Part shown: in pieces, positions 13,971 to 24,533 of the stretch
How positions within the stretch are numbered: position 1 is the first letter of the stretch
Layout: the number at the start of each line of letters is the position of its first letter
Assembly (NCBI RefSeq): GCF_002931235.1
Contig: NZ_PSTT01000026.1
Coordinates: forward strand, 1 to 35,445
DNA from: Subtercola sp. Z020
Lineage (GTDB): Bacteria; Actinomycetota; Actinomycetes; Actinomycetales; Microbacteriaceae
Direction of reading: 5' to 3'
Length of the DNA stretch: 35,445 nt
The notes under the pieces: model-generated
Seen by the model: only the letters and a program-made list of their open reading frames with translations
What the model was told of the DNA's origin: nothing
The model's database searches: none
Program-made: the position numbers and the translations under genes

Positions 13971-15665
13971 ATGCCCGACATAGACATGAAGCCGCGCTCG
14001 CGCGTCGTCACCGACGGAATCGAAGCCACCACCTCGCGCGGGATGCTGCGTGCGGTCGGCATGGGCGACGCCGACTGGGAGAAGCCGCAGATCGGCATCG
14101 CGAGCTCGTGGAACGAGATCACCCCCTGCAACCTCTCCCTCGACCGGCTCGCGCAGGCCTCGAAGGAGGGCGTGCACTCCGGCGGCGGGTACCCGCTGCA
14201 GTTCGGCACGATCTCGGTCAGCGACGGCATCTCGATGGGCCACGAGGGCATGCACTTCTCGCTCGTCTCGCGCGAGGTCATCGCCGACAGCGTCGAGACC
14301 GTCATGCAGGCCGAGCGCCTCGACGGCAGCGTGCTGCTCGCCGGGTGCGACAAGTCGCTGCCCGGGATGCTGATGGCCGCGGCCCGCCTCGACCTCGCGT
14401 CGGTCTTCCTCTACGCCGGGTCGATCGCGCCGGGCTGGGTGAAGCTCAGCGACGGCACCGAGAAGGACATCACCATCATCGACTCGTTCGAGGCCGTCGG
14501 CGGCGTCAAGGCCGGCACCATGAGCGAGGCAGACGCCAAGCGCATCGAGTGCGCCTTCGCTCCGGGCGAGGGTGCCTGCGGCGGCATGTACACCGCCAAC
14601 ACCATGGCCAGCGTCGCCGAGGCCCTCGGTATGAGCCTGCCCGGCTCGGCATCCCCCGCCTCCGCCGATCGGCGCCGCGACTACTTCGCGCACCGCTCGG
14701 GTGAGGCCGTCGTGAACATGCTGCGCCTCGGAATCACGACCCGCGACATCCTGACCCGAGACGCCTTCGAGAACGCGATCGCCGTCGCCATGGCGCTCGG
14801 CGGGTCGACCAACGTCATCCTGCACCTGCTCGCCATCGCCTACGAGGCCGAGGTCGACCTCACCATCGACGACTTCAACCGCATCGGCGACACGATTCCG
14901 CACCTCGCCGACATGAAGCCCTTCGGCCGCTACGTGATGAACGACCTCGACCGCCAGGGCGGGCTCCCCGTACTGATGAAGGCGCTGCTGGATGCCGGGC
15001 TCCTGCACGGCGACGCGCTCACCGTCACCGGCAAGACCCTCGCCGAGAACCTCGCCGAGATCGACCCGCCGGCGCTCGACGGCAAGGTGCTGCGTACGCT
15101 CGAGAACCCGATCCACCCGACCGGCGGGCTCACCGTGCTGAAGGGCTCGCTCGCTCCCGAGGGCGGCGTCGTCAAGACGGCCGGCTTCGACGCCAGCGTG
15201 TTCGAGGGCCCGGCCAAGGTCTTCGAGCGCGAGCGCGGGGCGATGGATGCCCTGACCCGCGGTGAGATCAAGCACGGCGACGTCGTGGTGATCCGCTACG
15301 AGGGCCCGAAGGGCGGCCCGGGCATGCGCGAGATGCTGGCCATCACGGCCGCCATCAAGGGCGCTGGGCTCGGCAAAGATGTACTACTCTTGACTGACGG
15401 CAGATTCTCAGGCGGCACAACCGGACTGTGTATCGGCCACATAGCACCCGAAGCGGTCGACGCAGGTCCGATCGCCTTCGTGCGCGATGGTGATCTGATT
15501 CGGGTCGATATCGCAGCTCGCTCGCTCGACCTACTCGTCGACGACGCTGAGCTCGCAGCCCGCCGAGAAGGCTGGGCTCCACTTCCTCCGCGCTATACCC
15601 GCGGGGTTCTGGCCAAATACTCCAAGCTCGTGCACTCCGCCGCAGAAGGCGCGATCACGGGGTAG
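13971..15665 (+). CDS. ilvD: Dihydroxy-acid dehydratase
   Basis: The protein has 564 residues, full length. It dehydrates 2,3-dihydroxy-isovalerate and 2,3-dihydroxy-3-methylvalerate to the 2-keto acids of valine and isoleucine synthesis. The three cluster cysteines are Cys53 (TPCN), Cys126 ([10 protein letters not shown]) and Cys203 ([11 protein letters not shown]). This three-Cys set is typical of the [2Fe-2S] class. Near the C-terminus [11 protein letters not shown] carries the catalytic serine region. The last ~100 codons (from about 15370) use codons rare elsewhere here (CTA, TTG, AGA, TCA, ACA, GGA, ATA, GCA), suggesting a recombinant 3' segment, while the protein stays intact. It is followed 68 bp on by ilvB. 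Confidence 0.97.
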   Translation: MPDIDMKPRSRVVTDGIEATTSRGMLRAVGMGDADWEKPQIGIASSWNEITPCNLSLDRLAQASKEGVHSGGGYPLQFGTISVSDGISMGHEGMHFSLVSREVIADSVETVMQAERLDGSVLLAGCDKSLPGMLMAAARLDLASVFLYAGSIAPGWVKLSDGTEKDITIIDSFEAVGGVKAGTMSEADAKRIECAFAPGEGACGGMYTANTMASVAEALGMSLPGSASPASADRRRDYFAHRSGEAVVNMLRLGITTRDILTRDAFENAIAVAMALGGSTNVILHLLAIAYEAEVDLTIDDFNRIGDTIPHLADMKPFGRYVMNDLDRQGGLPVLMKALLDAGLLHGDALTVTGKTLAENLAEIDPPALDGKVLRTLENPIHPTGGLTVLKGSLAPEGGVVKTAGFDASVFEGPAKVFERERGAMDALTRGEIKHGDVVVIRYEGPKGGPGMREMLAITAAIKGAGLGKDVLLLTDGRFSGGTTGLCIGHIAPEAVDAGPIAFVRDGDLIRVDIAARSLDLLVDDAELAARREGWAPLPPRYTRGVLAKYSKLVHSAAEGAITG

Positions 15666-15733
15666 GTCCTTCCGGCCCAGAGCTCGCTCCGGGTCTCCCG
15701 CGGCATCGCACCCTCGTTTAAGGATCCCCACCT

Positions 15734-17581
15734 ATGACCACGGAATCCCTTCCCGTGCCATCGAACACCCGTACGCCCGCGCGGCCACCGGCCGCTTCGG
15801 CACCCGAGATCCTCACCGGCTCGGGCGCCATCCTCCGCTCCCTCGAGAAGCTCGGCGTGAAAGACGTCTTCGGCCTCCCGGGCGGGGCGATCATCCCGTT
15901 CTACGACGAGCTGATGGCCTCGACCACCATCCGCCACATCCTGGTGCGCCACGAGCAGGGTGCCGGTCACGCCGCCGAGGGGTACGCCTCCTCGACCGGC
16001 CGTGTCGGCGTCGCCATCGCGACCTCGGGGCCCGGCGCCACGAACCTCGTGACGGCGATCGCCGATGCGTACATGGACTCGGTGCCGACGCTGTTCATCA
16101 CCGGCCAGATCTTCTCGCACCTGATGGGTACAGACGGCTTCCAGGAGGTCGACATCGTCGGCATCACGATGCCGATCACCAAGCACTCGTTCCTCGTCAC
16201 GCGCCCAGAAGACATCCCCGCCACGCTCGCGGCGGCGCACCTCATCGCGTCGACCGGTCGCCCGGGCCCCGTGCTCGTCGACATCACCAAAGACGCGCAG
16301 CAGAACTCCGCGCCGTTCGTCTGGCCGTCGAAGGTCGACCTGCCCGGCTACCGCCCGGTGCTGAAGGCGCACGGCAAGCAGATCCAGGCCGCTGCGGCCC
16401 TGCTGGCCGTGGCCGAGCGCCCGGTGTTCTATGTCGGCGGCGGCGTCATCCGTGCCGGCGCGTCTGCCGAACTGCTGAAGCTCGCCGAGCTCACCGGCGC
16501 ACCGGTCGTCACCACGCTCATGGCGCGCGGGGCGTTCCCCGACTCGCACCCCCAGGCCCTCGGGATGCCCGGCATGCACGGCACGGTGCCCTCTGTGCTG
16601 GCGCTGCAGGAGAGCGACCTGCTCGTCTCCCTCGGCGCCCGGTTCGACGACCGCGTCACGGGCAAGGTGAGCGAGTTCGCGCCCGACGCCAAGGTCGTGC
16701 ACGTCGACATCGACCCCGCCGAGATCTCGAAGATCCGCATCGCCGACGTTCCGATCGTGGGCGATGCGCGCGACGTGATCATCGACCTCGCCGCCGCCTA
16801 CGCCGACACCATTGCGGCGGTGGCCGCGGCATCCGGTGCCGAGGGAGCAACGGGCAAGCCCGACATCTCCGCCTGGTGGGAGCGCCTGCACGATCTGCAG
16901 AGGCAGTTCCCGCTCGGCTACGACGAACCGGTCGACGGGCTCATCTCGCCGCAGTACGTCATCGAGCGCATCGGCCAGATCACCGGCCCCGAGGGCATCT
17001 TCGCCTCCGGCGTCGGCCAGCACCAGATGTGGGCCGCCCAGTTCATCAAGTACGAGCGGCCGAACGCCTGGCTGAACTCCGGCGGTGCCGGCACGATGGG
17101 CTACGGCGTGCCCGCGGCCATGGGCGCCAAGGTCGCCAACCCCGACCGCACGGTCTGGGCGATCGACGGTGACGGCTGCTTCCAGATGACCAACCAGGAG
17201 CTCGCGACCTGCACGATCAACAAGATTCCGATCAAGGTCGCCATCATCAACAACTCCTCGCTCGGTATGGTGCGGCAGTGGCAGACGCTCTTCTACGACG
17301 GTCGCCACTCGTTCACCGACCTGAACACCGGTGACGGCACGGTGATGATCCCGGACTTCGTCAAGCTGGCCGATGCCTACGGTGCCCTCGGCATCCGGGT
17401 GACGCGCAAAGAAGACGTCGACGCGGCGATCAAGCTGGCGATCGAGACGAACGACCGCCCGGTCGTCATCGACTTCGTCGTCAGCCGCGACTCGATGGTC
17501 TGGCCGATGGTTCCCCAGGGAGTCGGCAACTCGTCGGTGCAGTACGCCCGCGAGCACGCTCCCGAGTGGGAAGAGGAGTAG
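15734..17581 (+). CDS. ilvB: Acetolactate synthase large subunit
   Basis: The protein has 615 residues. It is the thiamine-diphosphate and FAD enzyme that joins pyruvate to pyruvate or 2-ketobutyrate, the committed step of branched-chain synthesis. The catalytic Glu74 lies in [14 protein letters not shown]. The ThDP-binding motif starts at GDG (about 479-481) and runs to NN in VAIINN. Conserved [13 protein letters not shown] and the herbicide-site segment GMVRQWQ are present. A 25-residue Pro/Ala N-terminal extension precedes the fold. A purine-rich AAGGA lies about 9 nt before the ATG. No leader peptide or attenuator is recognisable in the 68-bp gap. ilvN starts 4 bp after its stop. Confidence 0.97.
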   Translation: MTTESLPVPSNTRTPARPPAASAPEILTGSGAILRSLEKLGVKDVFGLPGGAIIPFYDELMASTTIRHILVRHEQGAGHAAEGYASSTGRVGVAIATSGPGATNLVTAIADAYMDSVPTLFITGQIFSHLMGTDGFQEVDIVGITMPITKHSFLVTRPEDIPATLAAAHLIASTGRPGPVLVDITKDAQQNSAPFVWPSKVDLPGYRPVLKAHGKQIQAAAALLAVAERPVFYVGGGVIRAGASAELLKLAELTGAPVVTTLMARGAFPDSHPQALGMPGMHGTVPSVLALQESDLLVSLGARFDDRVTGKVSEFAPDAKVVHVDIDPAEISKIRIADVPIVGDARDVIIDLAAAYADTIAAVAAASGAEGATGKPDISAWWERLHDLQRQFPLGYDEPVDGLISPQYVIERIGQITGPEGIFASGVGQHQMWAAQFIKYERPNAWLNSGGAGTMGYGVPAAMGAKVANPDRTVWAIDGDGCFQMTNQELATCTINKIPIKVAIINNSSLGMVRQWQTLFYDGRHSFTDLNTGDGTVMIPDFVKLADAYGALGIRVTRKEDVDAAIKLAIETNDRPVVIDFVVSRDSMVWPMVPQGVGNSSVQYAREHAPEWEEE

Positions 17582-17585
17582 ACCC

Positions 17586-19480
<1,895 letters not shown>

Positions 19481-19493
19481 ACTCCATGACCTG

Positions 19494-19552
19494 ACGGGCG
19501 GCCCCGGCCGAACCTCCCACCTCTGTGGCGGGGTTCGGGCTGGGCCGCCCGT
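19494..19552. terminator. Nested hairpin, bidirectional terminator
   Basis: A perfect 11-bp outer stem (ACGGGCGGCCC at 19494-19504 with 19542-19552) encloses further inverted repeats CGAACC/GGTTCG and CCAC-CTCT-GTGG. TGCGTTTT follows on the + strand. It separates the ilvC transcript from the convergent gene at 19579. Confidence 0.75.
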
Positions 19553-19578
19553 TGCGTTTTGGGCGACGCTTTGCGGGC

Positions 19579-19956
19579 TCAGGGGTGGTGGAGGGCGTTC
19601 GCGAGTATGCCGTGGGTCGTCAGGGCGGTGCCGACGGCCTGGTCGAGCTCGGTGAAGACCTCGGCCGAGCGCGAGACGCCCACCACGCCGCCCATCGCCC
19701 CGGCGCCGGAGATGCGGCTGAGGCGGGCGACCAGCTGCCCCTCCTGCTGGAAGAACTCCATGCGGTAGTCGAGCCGCTGCTTCTCGCGACCGGCGAAGGC
19801 GCCGAGCCACAGCGTGGCGCTCGTGCTGCCGCGGGTGACATCCCAGCCGCCGAGCGGCGAGGTCGCGAGCTCGAAGCCCAGCGACCGCATCGCTTCGGCG
19901 AGTACCGAGCGAGCCTCGTCGTGGTCGCCGGAGATGAAGTAGTCGACTGCAGCCAT
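19579..19956 (-). CDS. 125-residue protein of unknown function
   Basis: The frame from ATG 19956 gives a soluble, mixed alpha/beta protein (MAAVDYFISGDHDEARSVLAEAM, RSLGFELATSPLGGWDVTRGS, EKQRLDYRMEFFQQEGQLVARL) ending in an Ala/His-rich helix. It has no cysteines, signal peptide or membrane segment. I do not recognise the family. The longer frame to 20490 runs antisense through the next gene and is rejected. The gene is divergent from 20036 with a 79-bp gap. Ribosome-binding sequence is weak. Confidence 0.7.
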   Translation of the reverse strand: MAAVDYFISGDHDEARSVLAEAMRSLGFELATSPLGGWDVTRGSTSATLWLGAFAGREKQRLDYRMEFFQQEGQLVARLSRISGAGAMGGVVGVSRSAEVFTELDQAVGTALTTHGILANALHHP

Positions 19957-20023
19957 GGCGTCATGATAGCGAGGCGGGGGCAGGCGCGGAGGCGGGCTTG
20001 CTCCCGGAGTCGGATGCGGCGGG

Positions 20024-20029
20024 TACGCT
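20024..20029 (+). promoter_or_regulatory. Putative -10 box of the 20036 gene, leaderless arrangement
   Basis: TACGCT ends 6 nt before ATG 20036, with no ribosome-binding site between them. Confidence 0.45.
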
Positions 20030-20035
20030 GAACGG

Positions 20036-20692
20036 ATGGCCCGCGAACCCGACGACGACGCCCTCAGCTGGGGTGACGAGAACGACCCGACGTACGTCGC
20101 TGCGCATCCGGCCGCGCTCGACGAAGACGACCTCGAGGAAGACGTTCCGGTCGTCGAGGTGTTCAGCTCGTCGGCCGTGGCGCCGCCGCTGCCCGTGCCA
20201 CCGTCGGCTGAGGCGGATGCCGCCCGGGCTCCCGAACCCGCCCAGGCGGCTGCCGCGACATCCGGCGCCCCGGTCGCCGCTGGCGTCGACACTGCTGCCG
20301 ACCGCGACCGCGACCACGACCACGACCGCGACACTGTCGCCGAGCGCGACGCCGACCGTGACCTCGCGGCAGCCGACCGCGACCTCGCCGACGCCGAGGC
20401 GGAGACCGCACCCCTCAGCTCGGCAGGCCTCATTGCGTTCGGCGTGTTCGGCGGCATCTTCCTGCTGTATACCGTCGGCTGGCTGGTCACCTACATCCGC
20501 AACCCCACCGACCCCTCCGGCCTGGCCGGCATCGTGCAGAACGCCCAGAACGTGCTCGCGATCGCCGCGCCCGCGCTCTGGTTCATCGTGACGCTGCTAC
20601 TCGGCGCCAGACGCCGCGTTCCGGTGCGCATCACCTGGCTCGCGATCGGCGTCGTGGTGCTGCTGCCCTGGCCCTTCCTGACGGGATACTGA
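20036..20692 (+). CDS. Membrane protein with acidic, low-complexity cytoplasmic N-terminus
   Basis: The protein has 218 residues. The first 127 are disordered: an acidic start (DDDALSWGDENDP), Ala/Pro-rich middle and an Asp/Arg/His run (DRDRDHDHDRD, then ERDADRDLAAADRDLADAEAE). Three hydrophobic segments follow (GLIAFGVFGGIFLLYTVGWLV, VLAIAAPALWFIVTLLLG, ITWLAIGVVVLLPWPFL), separated by a short RNPTDPSG loop. I recognise the organisation as common among Microbacteriaceae but not a functional family. The next gene begins 4 bp after its stop and encodes another three-helix membrane protein, so the two may form one complex. Confidence 0.75.
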   Translation: MAREPDDDALSWGDENDPTYVAAHPAALDEDDLEEDVPVVEVFSSSAVAPPLPVPPSAEADAARAPEPAQAAAATSGAPVAAGVDTAADRDRDHDHDRDTVAERDADRDLAAADRDLADAEAETAPLSSAGLIAFGVFGGIFLLYTVGWLVTYIRNPTDPSGLAGIVQNAQNVLAIAAPALWFIVTLLLGARRRVPVRITWLAIGVVVLLPWPFLTGY

Positions 20693-20696
20693 CGCC

Positions 20697-21110
20697 ATGA
20701 CCTCTGCACACCCGCCGGCCGGGGCCGCCTCGGGCGCCGCCTCGCCATCCACCCCGGCACGGGCATCCGGAACCCCCCGCCGCTCCCGCAGCCGTGCCGG
20801 CTGGATCGTCGCCGTCGTCTTCGCGTTCCTCTACGCCCTCGACGCCTTCCAGGGCCTCTCGAACCTGATCGGCCTCGGCGACTCGTTCCGCGCCGTCGAC
20901 GTCGCGATGCCGGGCAACGCCGTGGCCACCCTGATCGGCCTGATCGCGGCCCCGCTCATCGTCTACGGGCTCGTGCTCTGGGGTACCCGGCGACGGGGGG
21001 CGGGGGCGGCGATGCTCGTCTTCCTCGTCGGTTTCGCGGTCGTCGCCGTGGTCACGCTCGACCTGCAGAGCCTCTACCGCAGCATCGTGCCCTTCATCAT
21101 CCCGGTCTGA
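20697..21110 (+). CDS. Three-helix membrane protein, coupled to 20036
   Basis: The protein has 137 residues: a Pro/Ala/Ser-rich N-terminus ending in a basic cluster (RRSRSRAGW), then hydrophobic segments WIVAVVFAFLYALDAFQGL, AVATLIGLIAAPLIVYGLVLW and AMLVFLVGFAVVAVVTL. A short basic loop (GTRRRGAG) lies between the second and third. The ATG is 4 bp after the upstream stop with no clear Shine-Dalgarno, so it relies on translational coupling. The family is not recognised. Confidence 0.75.
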   Translation: MTSAHPPAGAASGAASPSTPARASGTPRRSRSRAGWIVAVVFAFLYALDAFQGLSNLIGLGDSFRAVDVAMPGNAVATLIGLIAAPLIVYGLVLWGTRRRGAGAAMLVFLVGFAVVAVVTLDLQSLYRSIVPFIIPV

Positions 21111-21195
21111 CGGGCATCCGGAGCCGTCTCGCGGGCCGGCCGGCCGTTCGACGTAACGCGGGGACACCCGTACGATCCGGGCGCGCGTGAGGCAC

Positions 21196-21201
21196 TAAAG
21201 T
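21196..21201 (+). promoter_or_regulatory. Putative -10 box of serA
   Basis: TAAAGT is followed by TGAGGGG, leaving a leader of about 50 nt with AAGGAA before the GTG start. The same AGTTGAGG word follows the -10 at 4932. Confidence 0.4.
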
Positions 21202-21258
21202 TGAGGGGCTACGTCGACCGCGAGCCCGCCGCGGCGCCTCATCGTAAGGAATCACTCC

Positions 21259-22848
21259 GTGCCCAAACCGGTCGTGCTGATCGCAGAAGAACTCTCCCCT
21301 GCCACCGTCGAGGCCCTCGGCCCCGACTTCGACGTGGTCGACGTCGACGGCACCGACCGCCCCGCCCTGCTGGCGGCACTCGCCACGGCAGACGCCATTC
21401 TCGTGCGCTCGGCGACGAAGGTCGACCAGGAGGCCATCGCCGCCGCCCCGAACCTCAAGGTGATCGCGCGTGCCGGTGTCGGCCTCGACAACGTCGACAT
21501 CAAGGCGGCCACAGCCGCCGGCGTGATGGTCGTGAACGCGCCCACGTCGAACATCATCTCGGCCGCAGAGCTGACGGTCGGCCACATCCTGAGCCTCGCC
21601 CGCCACATCCCGGCCGCACACAGTGCGCTCGCCCAGGGGCAGTGGAAGCGGTCGAAGTACACCGGCACCGAGATCTTCGAGAAGACGGTCGGCATCATCG
21701 GCCTCGGCCGCATCGGTGCGCTCATCACGGCGCGCATGCAGGCCTTCGGCACGAACGTCGTCGCCTACGACCCCTACGTGACCTCGGCCCGCGCGCAGCA
21801 GCTCGGCGTCACCCTGCTCTCGCTCGACGAATTGCTCGCGCAGAGCGACTTCATCACCATCCACATGCCCAAGACGCCCGAGACGACCGGCATGATCAGC
21901 GACGACCAGCTCGCCCTCATGAAGCCGTCGGCTTATATCGTCAACGTCGCCCGTGGTGGGCTCATCGACGAAGATGCGCTGTTCCGGGCGCTCACCGGCG
22001 GCGTCATCGCGGGTGCCGGCCTCGACGTGTTCGTGAGCGAGCCGCCCACCGACCAGAAGCTGCTCGGCCTCGAGAACGTCGTCGTCACGCCGCACCTCGG
22101 CGCGTCGACCGACGAAGCGCAGGAGAAGGCGGGCGTCTCGGTGGCGAAATCCGTGCGGCTCGCGCTGTCTGGCGAGTTGGTTCCGGATGCCGTGAACGTC
22201 GCAGGCGGCGTCATCGACCCGAGCGTCAGGCCCGGTATCGGACTCGTCGAGAAGCTCGGGCAGGTCTTCTCCGGTCTCGCGGTGAGCCCGCTGACCAGCG
22301 TGGACGTCGTCGTGCGCGGTGAGATCGCGGCCTTCGACGTGAGCGTGCTGAAGCTGGCCGCCCTGAAGGGGATCTTCACCAATCAGGTCAGCGAGACGGT
22401 CTCGTACGTGAACGCGCCGCTGCTCGCCGAGCAGCGCGGGGTCACCGTCAGGCTCATCACCGACCCCGTGTCGGAGGAGTACCGCAACATCATCAACCTG
22501 ACCGGCGCGCTGAGCGACGGCTCGCAGATCTCTGTCTCGGGAACGCTCACCGGAACGAAGCAGATCGAGAAGATCGTCGAGATCAACGGCTACGACGTCG
22601 AGGTTCCGTTCGCCGAGCACCTGCTGGTGATGATGTACGACGACCGCCCGGGCATCGTGGCGGTCTACGGCCGGGAATTCGGCGACGCGTCGATCAACAT
22701 CGCGGGCATGCAGATCGCCCGCACGACCGCCGGCGGCAAGGCGCTGAGCGTTCTGACGATCGACTCGCCCGCGCCGGAGGGGCTGCTCGAGCGGGTACGC
22801 ACGGCGATCGATGCCGACGTGCTCACCGAGATCGACATCACCGCCTGA
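21259..22848 (+). CDS. serA: D-3-phosphoglycerate dehydrogenase
   Basis: The protein has 529 residues, the long actinobacterial form with a C-terminal regulatory region. It oxidises 3-phosphoglycerate to 3-phosphohydroxypyruvate, the first step of serine synthesis. The NAD-binding GLGRIG is at residues 148-153; catalytic elements are NVARGGLIDEDAL (Arg), DVFVSEPP (Glu) and VVTPHLGAST (His). After about residue 310 comes the intervening (ASB) domain and a final ACT domain (LLVMMYDDRPGIVAVYGREF) where serine feedback acts in M. tuberculosis SerA. The start is GTG 21259 after AAGGAA. It is monocistronic, ending at a nested inverted repeat. Confidence 0.96.
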   Translation: MPKPVVLIAEELSPATVEALGPDFDVVDVDGTDRPALLAALATADAILVRSATKVDQEAIAAAPNLKVIARAGVGLDNVDIKAATAAGVMVVNAPTSNIISAAELTVGHILSLARHIPAAHSALAQGQWKRSKYTGTEIFEKTVGIIGLGRIGALITARMQAFGTNVVAYDPYVTSARAQQLGVTLLSLDELLAQSDFITIHMPKTPETTGMISDDQLALMKPSAYIVNVARGGLIDEDALFRALTGGVIAGAGLDVFVSEPPTDQKLLGLENVVVTPHLGASTDEAQEKAGVSVAKSVRLALSGELVPDAVNVAGGVIDPSVRPGIGLVEKLGQVFSGLAVSPLTSVDVVVRGEIAAFDVSVLKLAALKGIFTNQVSETVSYVNAPLLAEQRGVTVRLITDPVSEEYRNIINLTGALSDGSQISVSGTLTGTKQIEKIVEINGYDVEVPFAEHLLVMMYDDRPGIVAVYGREFGDASINIAGMQIARTTAGGKALSVLTIDSPAPEGLLERVRTAIDADVLTEIDITA

Positions 22849-22858
22849 CCCTCCATGC

Positions 22859-22930
22859 GGCGAGACGGTCAGGTGCGGGCGAGACCGACAGGTGCACCGG
22901 TCCGTTTCGCCCGGAAGTGACCGTCTCGCC
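22859..22930. terminator. Nested bidirectional terminator after serA
   Basis: A perfect 13-bp outer stem (GGCGAGACGGTCA at 22859-22871 with 22918-22930) contains an inner 9-of-10 stem (CGGGCGAGAC with GTTTCGCCCG) and the palindrome GGTGCACC. The flanking genes are convergent. Confidence 0.8.
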
Positions 22931-22976
22931 AAGCTAGCGGCGCCCGTGGGGCGCACCGGGGGCCGGGACGGGCGGG

Positions 22977-23603
22977 TCAGGCGGGGTCGGGGGAGGGCTC
23001 GATCGTGACCGTGTCGTCGGGGCCGGCGATCGTGTCGGCACCGAAGGTCAGGTGACCGAGGATGACGAAGATCCCCTGCGTCTGGTTCTCCTCGTGCCAG
23101 AAGAGGTCGAAGAAGAACGACACCGTCTCGCCTGCGGCCAGCGTCAGCGGCCCGTCGGACATCAGCGTGAACCCGCCGTTCCCCGACGTGCTGAGCGCGA
23201 ACCGCCCGTTCTCCACCGGAGTGTCTGCCGTGTTCGAGTTCTCCGGCGCCTCGTACTGCGTCGCCTCAGAGTTGAAGGTGAGGCCGACGTTCGCCGTCGG
23301 GATGCCGCCGAGCGTCAGCACCGCGACGTCGCTCACCTCGGTGGGCTCGTTGTTCGTGATCGTGACCAGCACGCTGAGCGAACCGACGTGACGCAGCACC
23401 AGAAGGAGGGCCGCGAAGTCGAGGGTGATCTGCCGGCCGCCACTGGCTGCCGCTCCGGGTGCGGCCACCAGGGCACCGAGGGCCGGAATGCTCCAGGCCG
23501 CCGCCGCTCCGGCTGCCGCGCCGGTGCTGCCGATCAGGGTGCGCCTCGAGATTCCGGATGCCCGGGCATCCGGTGCCGACATGCCTGACTGGTTCTCTGC
23601 CAT
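22977..23603 (-). CDS. Tat-exported protein of unknown function
   Basis: The protein has 208 residues from ATG 23603 (GGGGGA upstream). The N-terminus is a twin-arginine signal: ISRRTLIGSTGAAAGAAAAW followed by an Ala-rich hydrophobic core to APGAAASG, where cleavage is likely near residue 54. The mature part (about 155 residues) is rich in Thr, Val, Asn and Gly and looks all-beta (LSVLVTITNNEPTEVSDVAVL; GPLTLAAGETVSFFFDLFW), like an immunoglobulin-type fold. No cysteine is present, so it is not a lipoprotein. Tat export implies folding before secretion. Codons for the twin-arginine region overlap the perfect palindrome at 23554-23573. Confidence 0.75.
   Translation of the reverse strand: MAENQSGMSAPDARASGISRRTLIGSTGAAAGAAAAWSIPALGALVAAPGAAASGGRQITLDFAALLLVLRHVGSLSVLVTITNNEPTEVSDVAVLTLGGIPTANVGLTFNSEATQYEAPENSNTADTPVENGRFALSTSGNGGFTLMSDGPLTLAAGETVSFFFDLFWHEENQTQGIFVILGHLTFGADTIAGPDDTVTIEPSPDPA
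23554..23573. repeat. Perfect 20-bp palindrome, member of the CGGGCATCCGG family
   Basis: CCGGATGCCCGGGCATCCGG reads the same on both strands. It lies in the 5' coding part of the Tat-exported protein gene. Single arms of the same element occur at 18130, 20760, 21111, 24318, 24352 and 24498, and a paired form at 34404-34427. Confidence 0.85.
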
Positions 23604-23719
23604 CGTTCCCCCACGTACTGACGCGCCCCGTGGGGCGAAAACAGCACCAATGTACCTCATCCGGGGGAGGGGGCGCGAGAGGAGGTCGGCGCCGTGCTCG
23701 GCCGCGACCGTGGATGGGA

Positions 23720-24283
23720 CTAGGCGCCGCTTCGGGCCCTGACCAGCGTGTTCACCAGGTCGATGACCTCGTTCATGTCGTCGCTGGCCGGGTCGATCTC
23801 GCCGAGACCGCCCGGCAGCAGCGCCGAGTTGTAGTAGAGCCCGTCGCCGATCAGCATGATCGTTCGGGCGAGGGCGCGGTCGCCCACCACCTCGACGATC
23901 ACGTCGAACCAGGCGCCCTGCATCGCCTTCAGCGCATCGCGCGCCTGCGGGTGGGAGCCCTGGGCGAGCCGCGTTGTGGCGATGATCGCCCTGTCGAGGT
24001 CGCTCTCGAGGTTCAGCGAACTGCGGAGGAAGTAGTCGATCGGCCCGATCTCCGCCGTGCGAATCGCCTCCACATCGACGTCGACGTACTCGGCGAGGCG
24101 GGCGAGCAGGCCTTCGACGAGCGCATCCTTCGACCCGAAGTGGTACAGCAGGCCGCCCTTGCTGACGCCGGCCTCCGCGGCGGTCGCCTCGAGGGTCGCA
24201 GCGCGTTCGCCCTGCGTGATGAGGATGAGCTCGAACGCGTCGAGCACCCGGTCGCGGGCCGAGGCGGTGGACGCAGAAGGCAT
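23720..24283 (-). CDS. TetR family transcriptional regulator
   Basis: The protein has 187 residues. An N-terminal helix-turn-helix (about 10-60; ATLEATAAEAGVSKGGLLYHFGSKDALVEGL) is followed by an all-helical ligand-binding domain. It is divergent from a 14-helix MFS exporter, the arrangement in which the repressor controls the pump (as LfrR with LfrA in mycobacteria), so it most likely represses 24534 and releases on binding a toxic compound. A TACGAT box 6 nt before the ATG on the minus strand indicates a leaderless transcript. Confidence 0.92.
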   Translation of the reverse strand: MPSASTASARDRVLDAFELILITQGERAATLEATAAEAGVSKGGLLYHFGSKDALVEGLLARLAEYVDVDVEAIRTAEIGPIDYFLRSSLNLESDLDRAIIATTRLAQGSHPQARDALKAMQGAWFDVIVEVVGDRALARTIMLIGDGLYYNSALLPGGLGEIDPASDDMNEVIDLVNTLVRARSGA

Positions 24284-24289
24284 GCGCCC

Positions 24290-24295
24290 ATCGTA
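24290..24295 (-). promoter_or_regulatory. Putative -10 box of the tetR gene, leaderless arrangement
   Basis: On the minus strand TACGAT ends 6 nt before ATG 24283. The first copy of a 33-34-bp repeat lies where the -35 region would be. Confidence 0.45.
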
Positions 24296-24307
24296 CCGAG
24301 CGCGCGT

Positions 24308-24399
24308 GGGGGAGGGCCGGGCATCCGGAACCGAGCGCCCTGGGGGAGGGCCGGGCATCCGGAACCGAGCGTCCGGGGGAGGGCCGGGCATCCGCAACC
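24308..24399. repeat. Three tandem copies of a 33-34-bp repeat upstream of tetR
   Basis: The unit begins GGGGGAGGGCCGGGCATCCG; copies start at 24308, 24342 and 24375, the third with CCGCAACC in place of CCGGAACC. Each includes the CGGGCATCCGG word or a one-base variant. They fill the gap between the divergent tetR and MFS genes and could be regulator sites. Confidence 0.8.
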
Positions 24400-24441
24400 C
24401 GCCTGCTTCTGTGCCCTCACCACACGGGGCCGGCGCCCCAT

Positions 24442-24470
24442 TTGCCACTGTACCGGCTGGACGGTATACT
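24442..24470 (+). promoter_or_regulatory. Promoter of the MFS exporter with overlapping TetR-type operator
   Basis: TTGCCA (24442-24447) and TATACT (24465-24470) are separated by 17 bp, the clearest sigma-A promoter in the window. An inverted repeat TACCG-GCTGGA-CGGTA (24451-24466) fills the spacer and overlaps the -10 box, the position expected for a repressor operator used by the divergent TetR. Confidence 0.7.
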
Positions 24471-24533
24471 GGGACGCACAACCCGACTGCTCCGACTCCG
24501 GATGCCCGGGCCGAACCCTGCCAGAAACGAAAC

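Noticed and set aside
12513-15275. A 920-codon open frame on the minus strand, and similar long minus-strand frames at 15593-17821 and 1591-3342.
   Set aside because: They run antisense through otsB, ilvD, ilvB and pdtaS. Their translations are rich in Arg, Gly, His and Val without family motifs, which is expected from the complement of G/C-ending codons.
15666-15733. Leader-peptide attenuator or T-box before ilvB.
   Set aside because: No short frame rich in Val, Ile or Leu codons, no T-box GGTGG-like core and no terminator/antiterminator pair could be found in the 68-bp gap.
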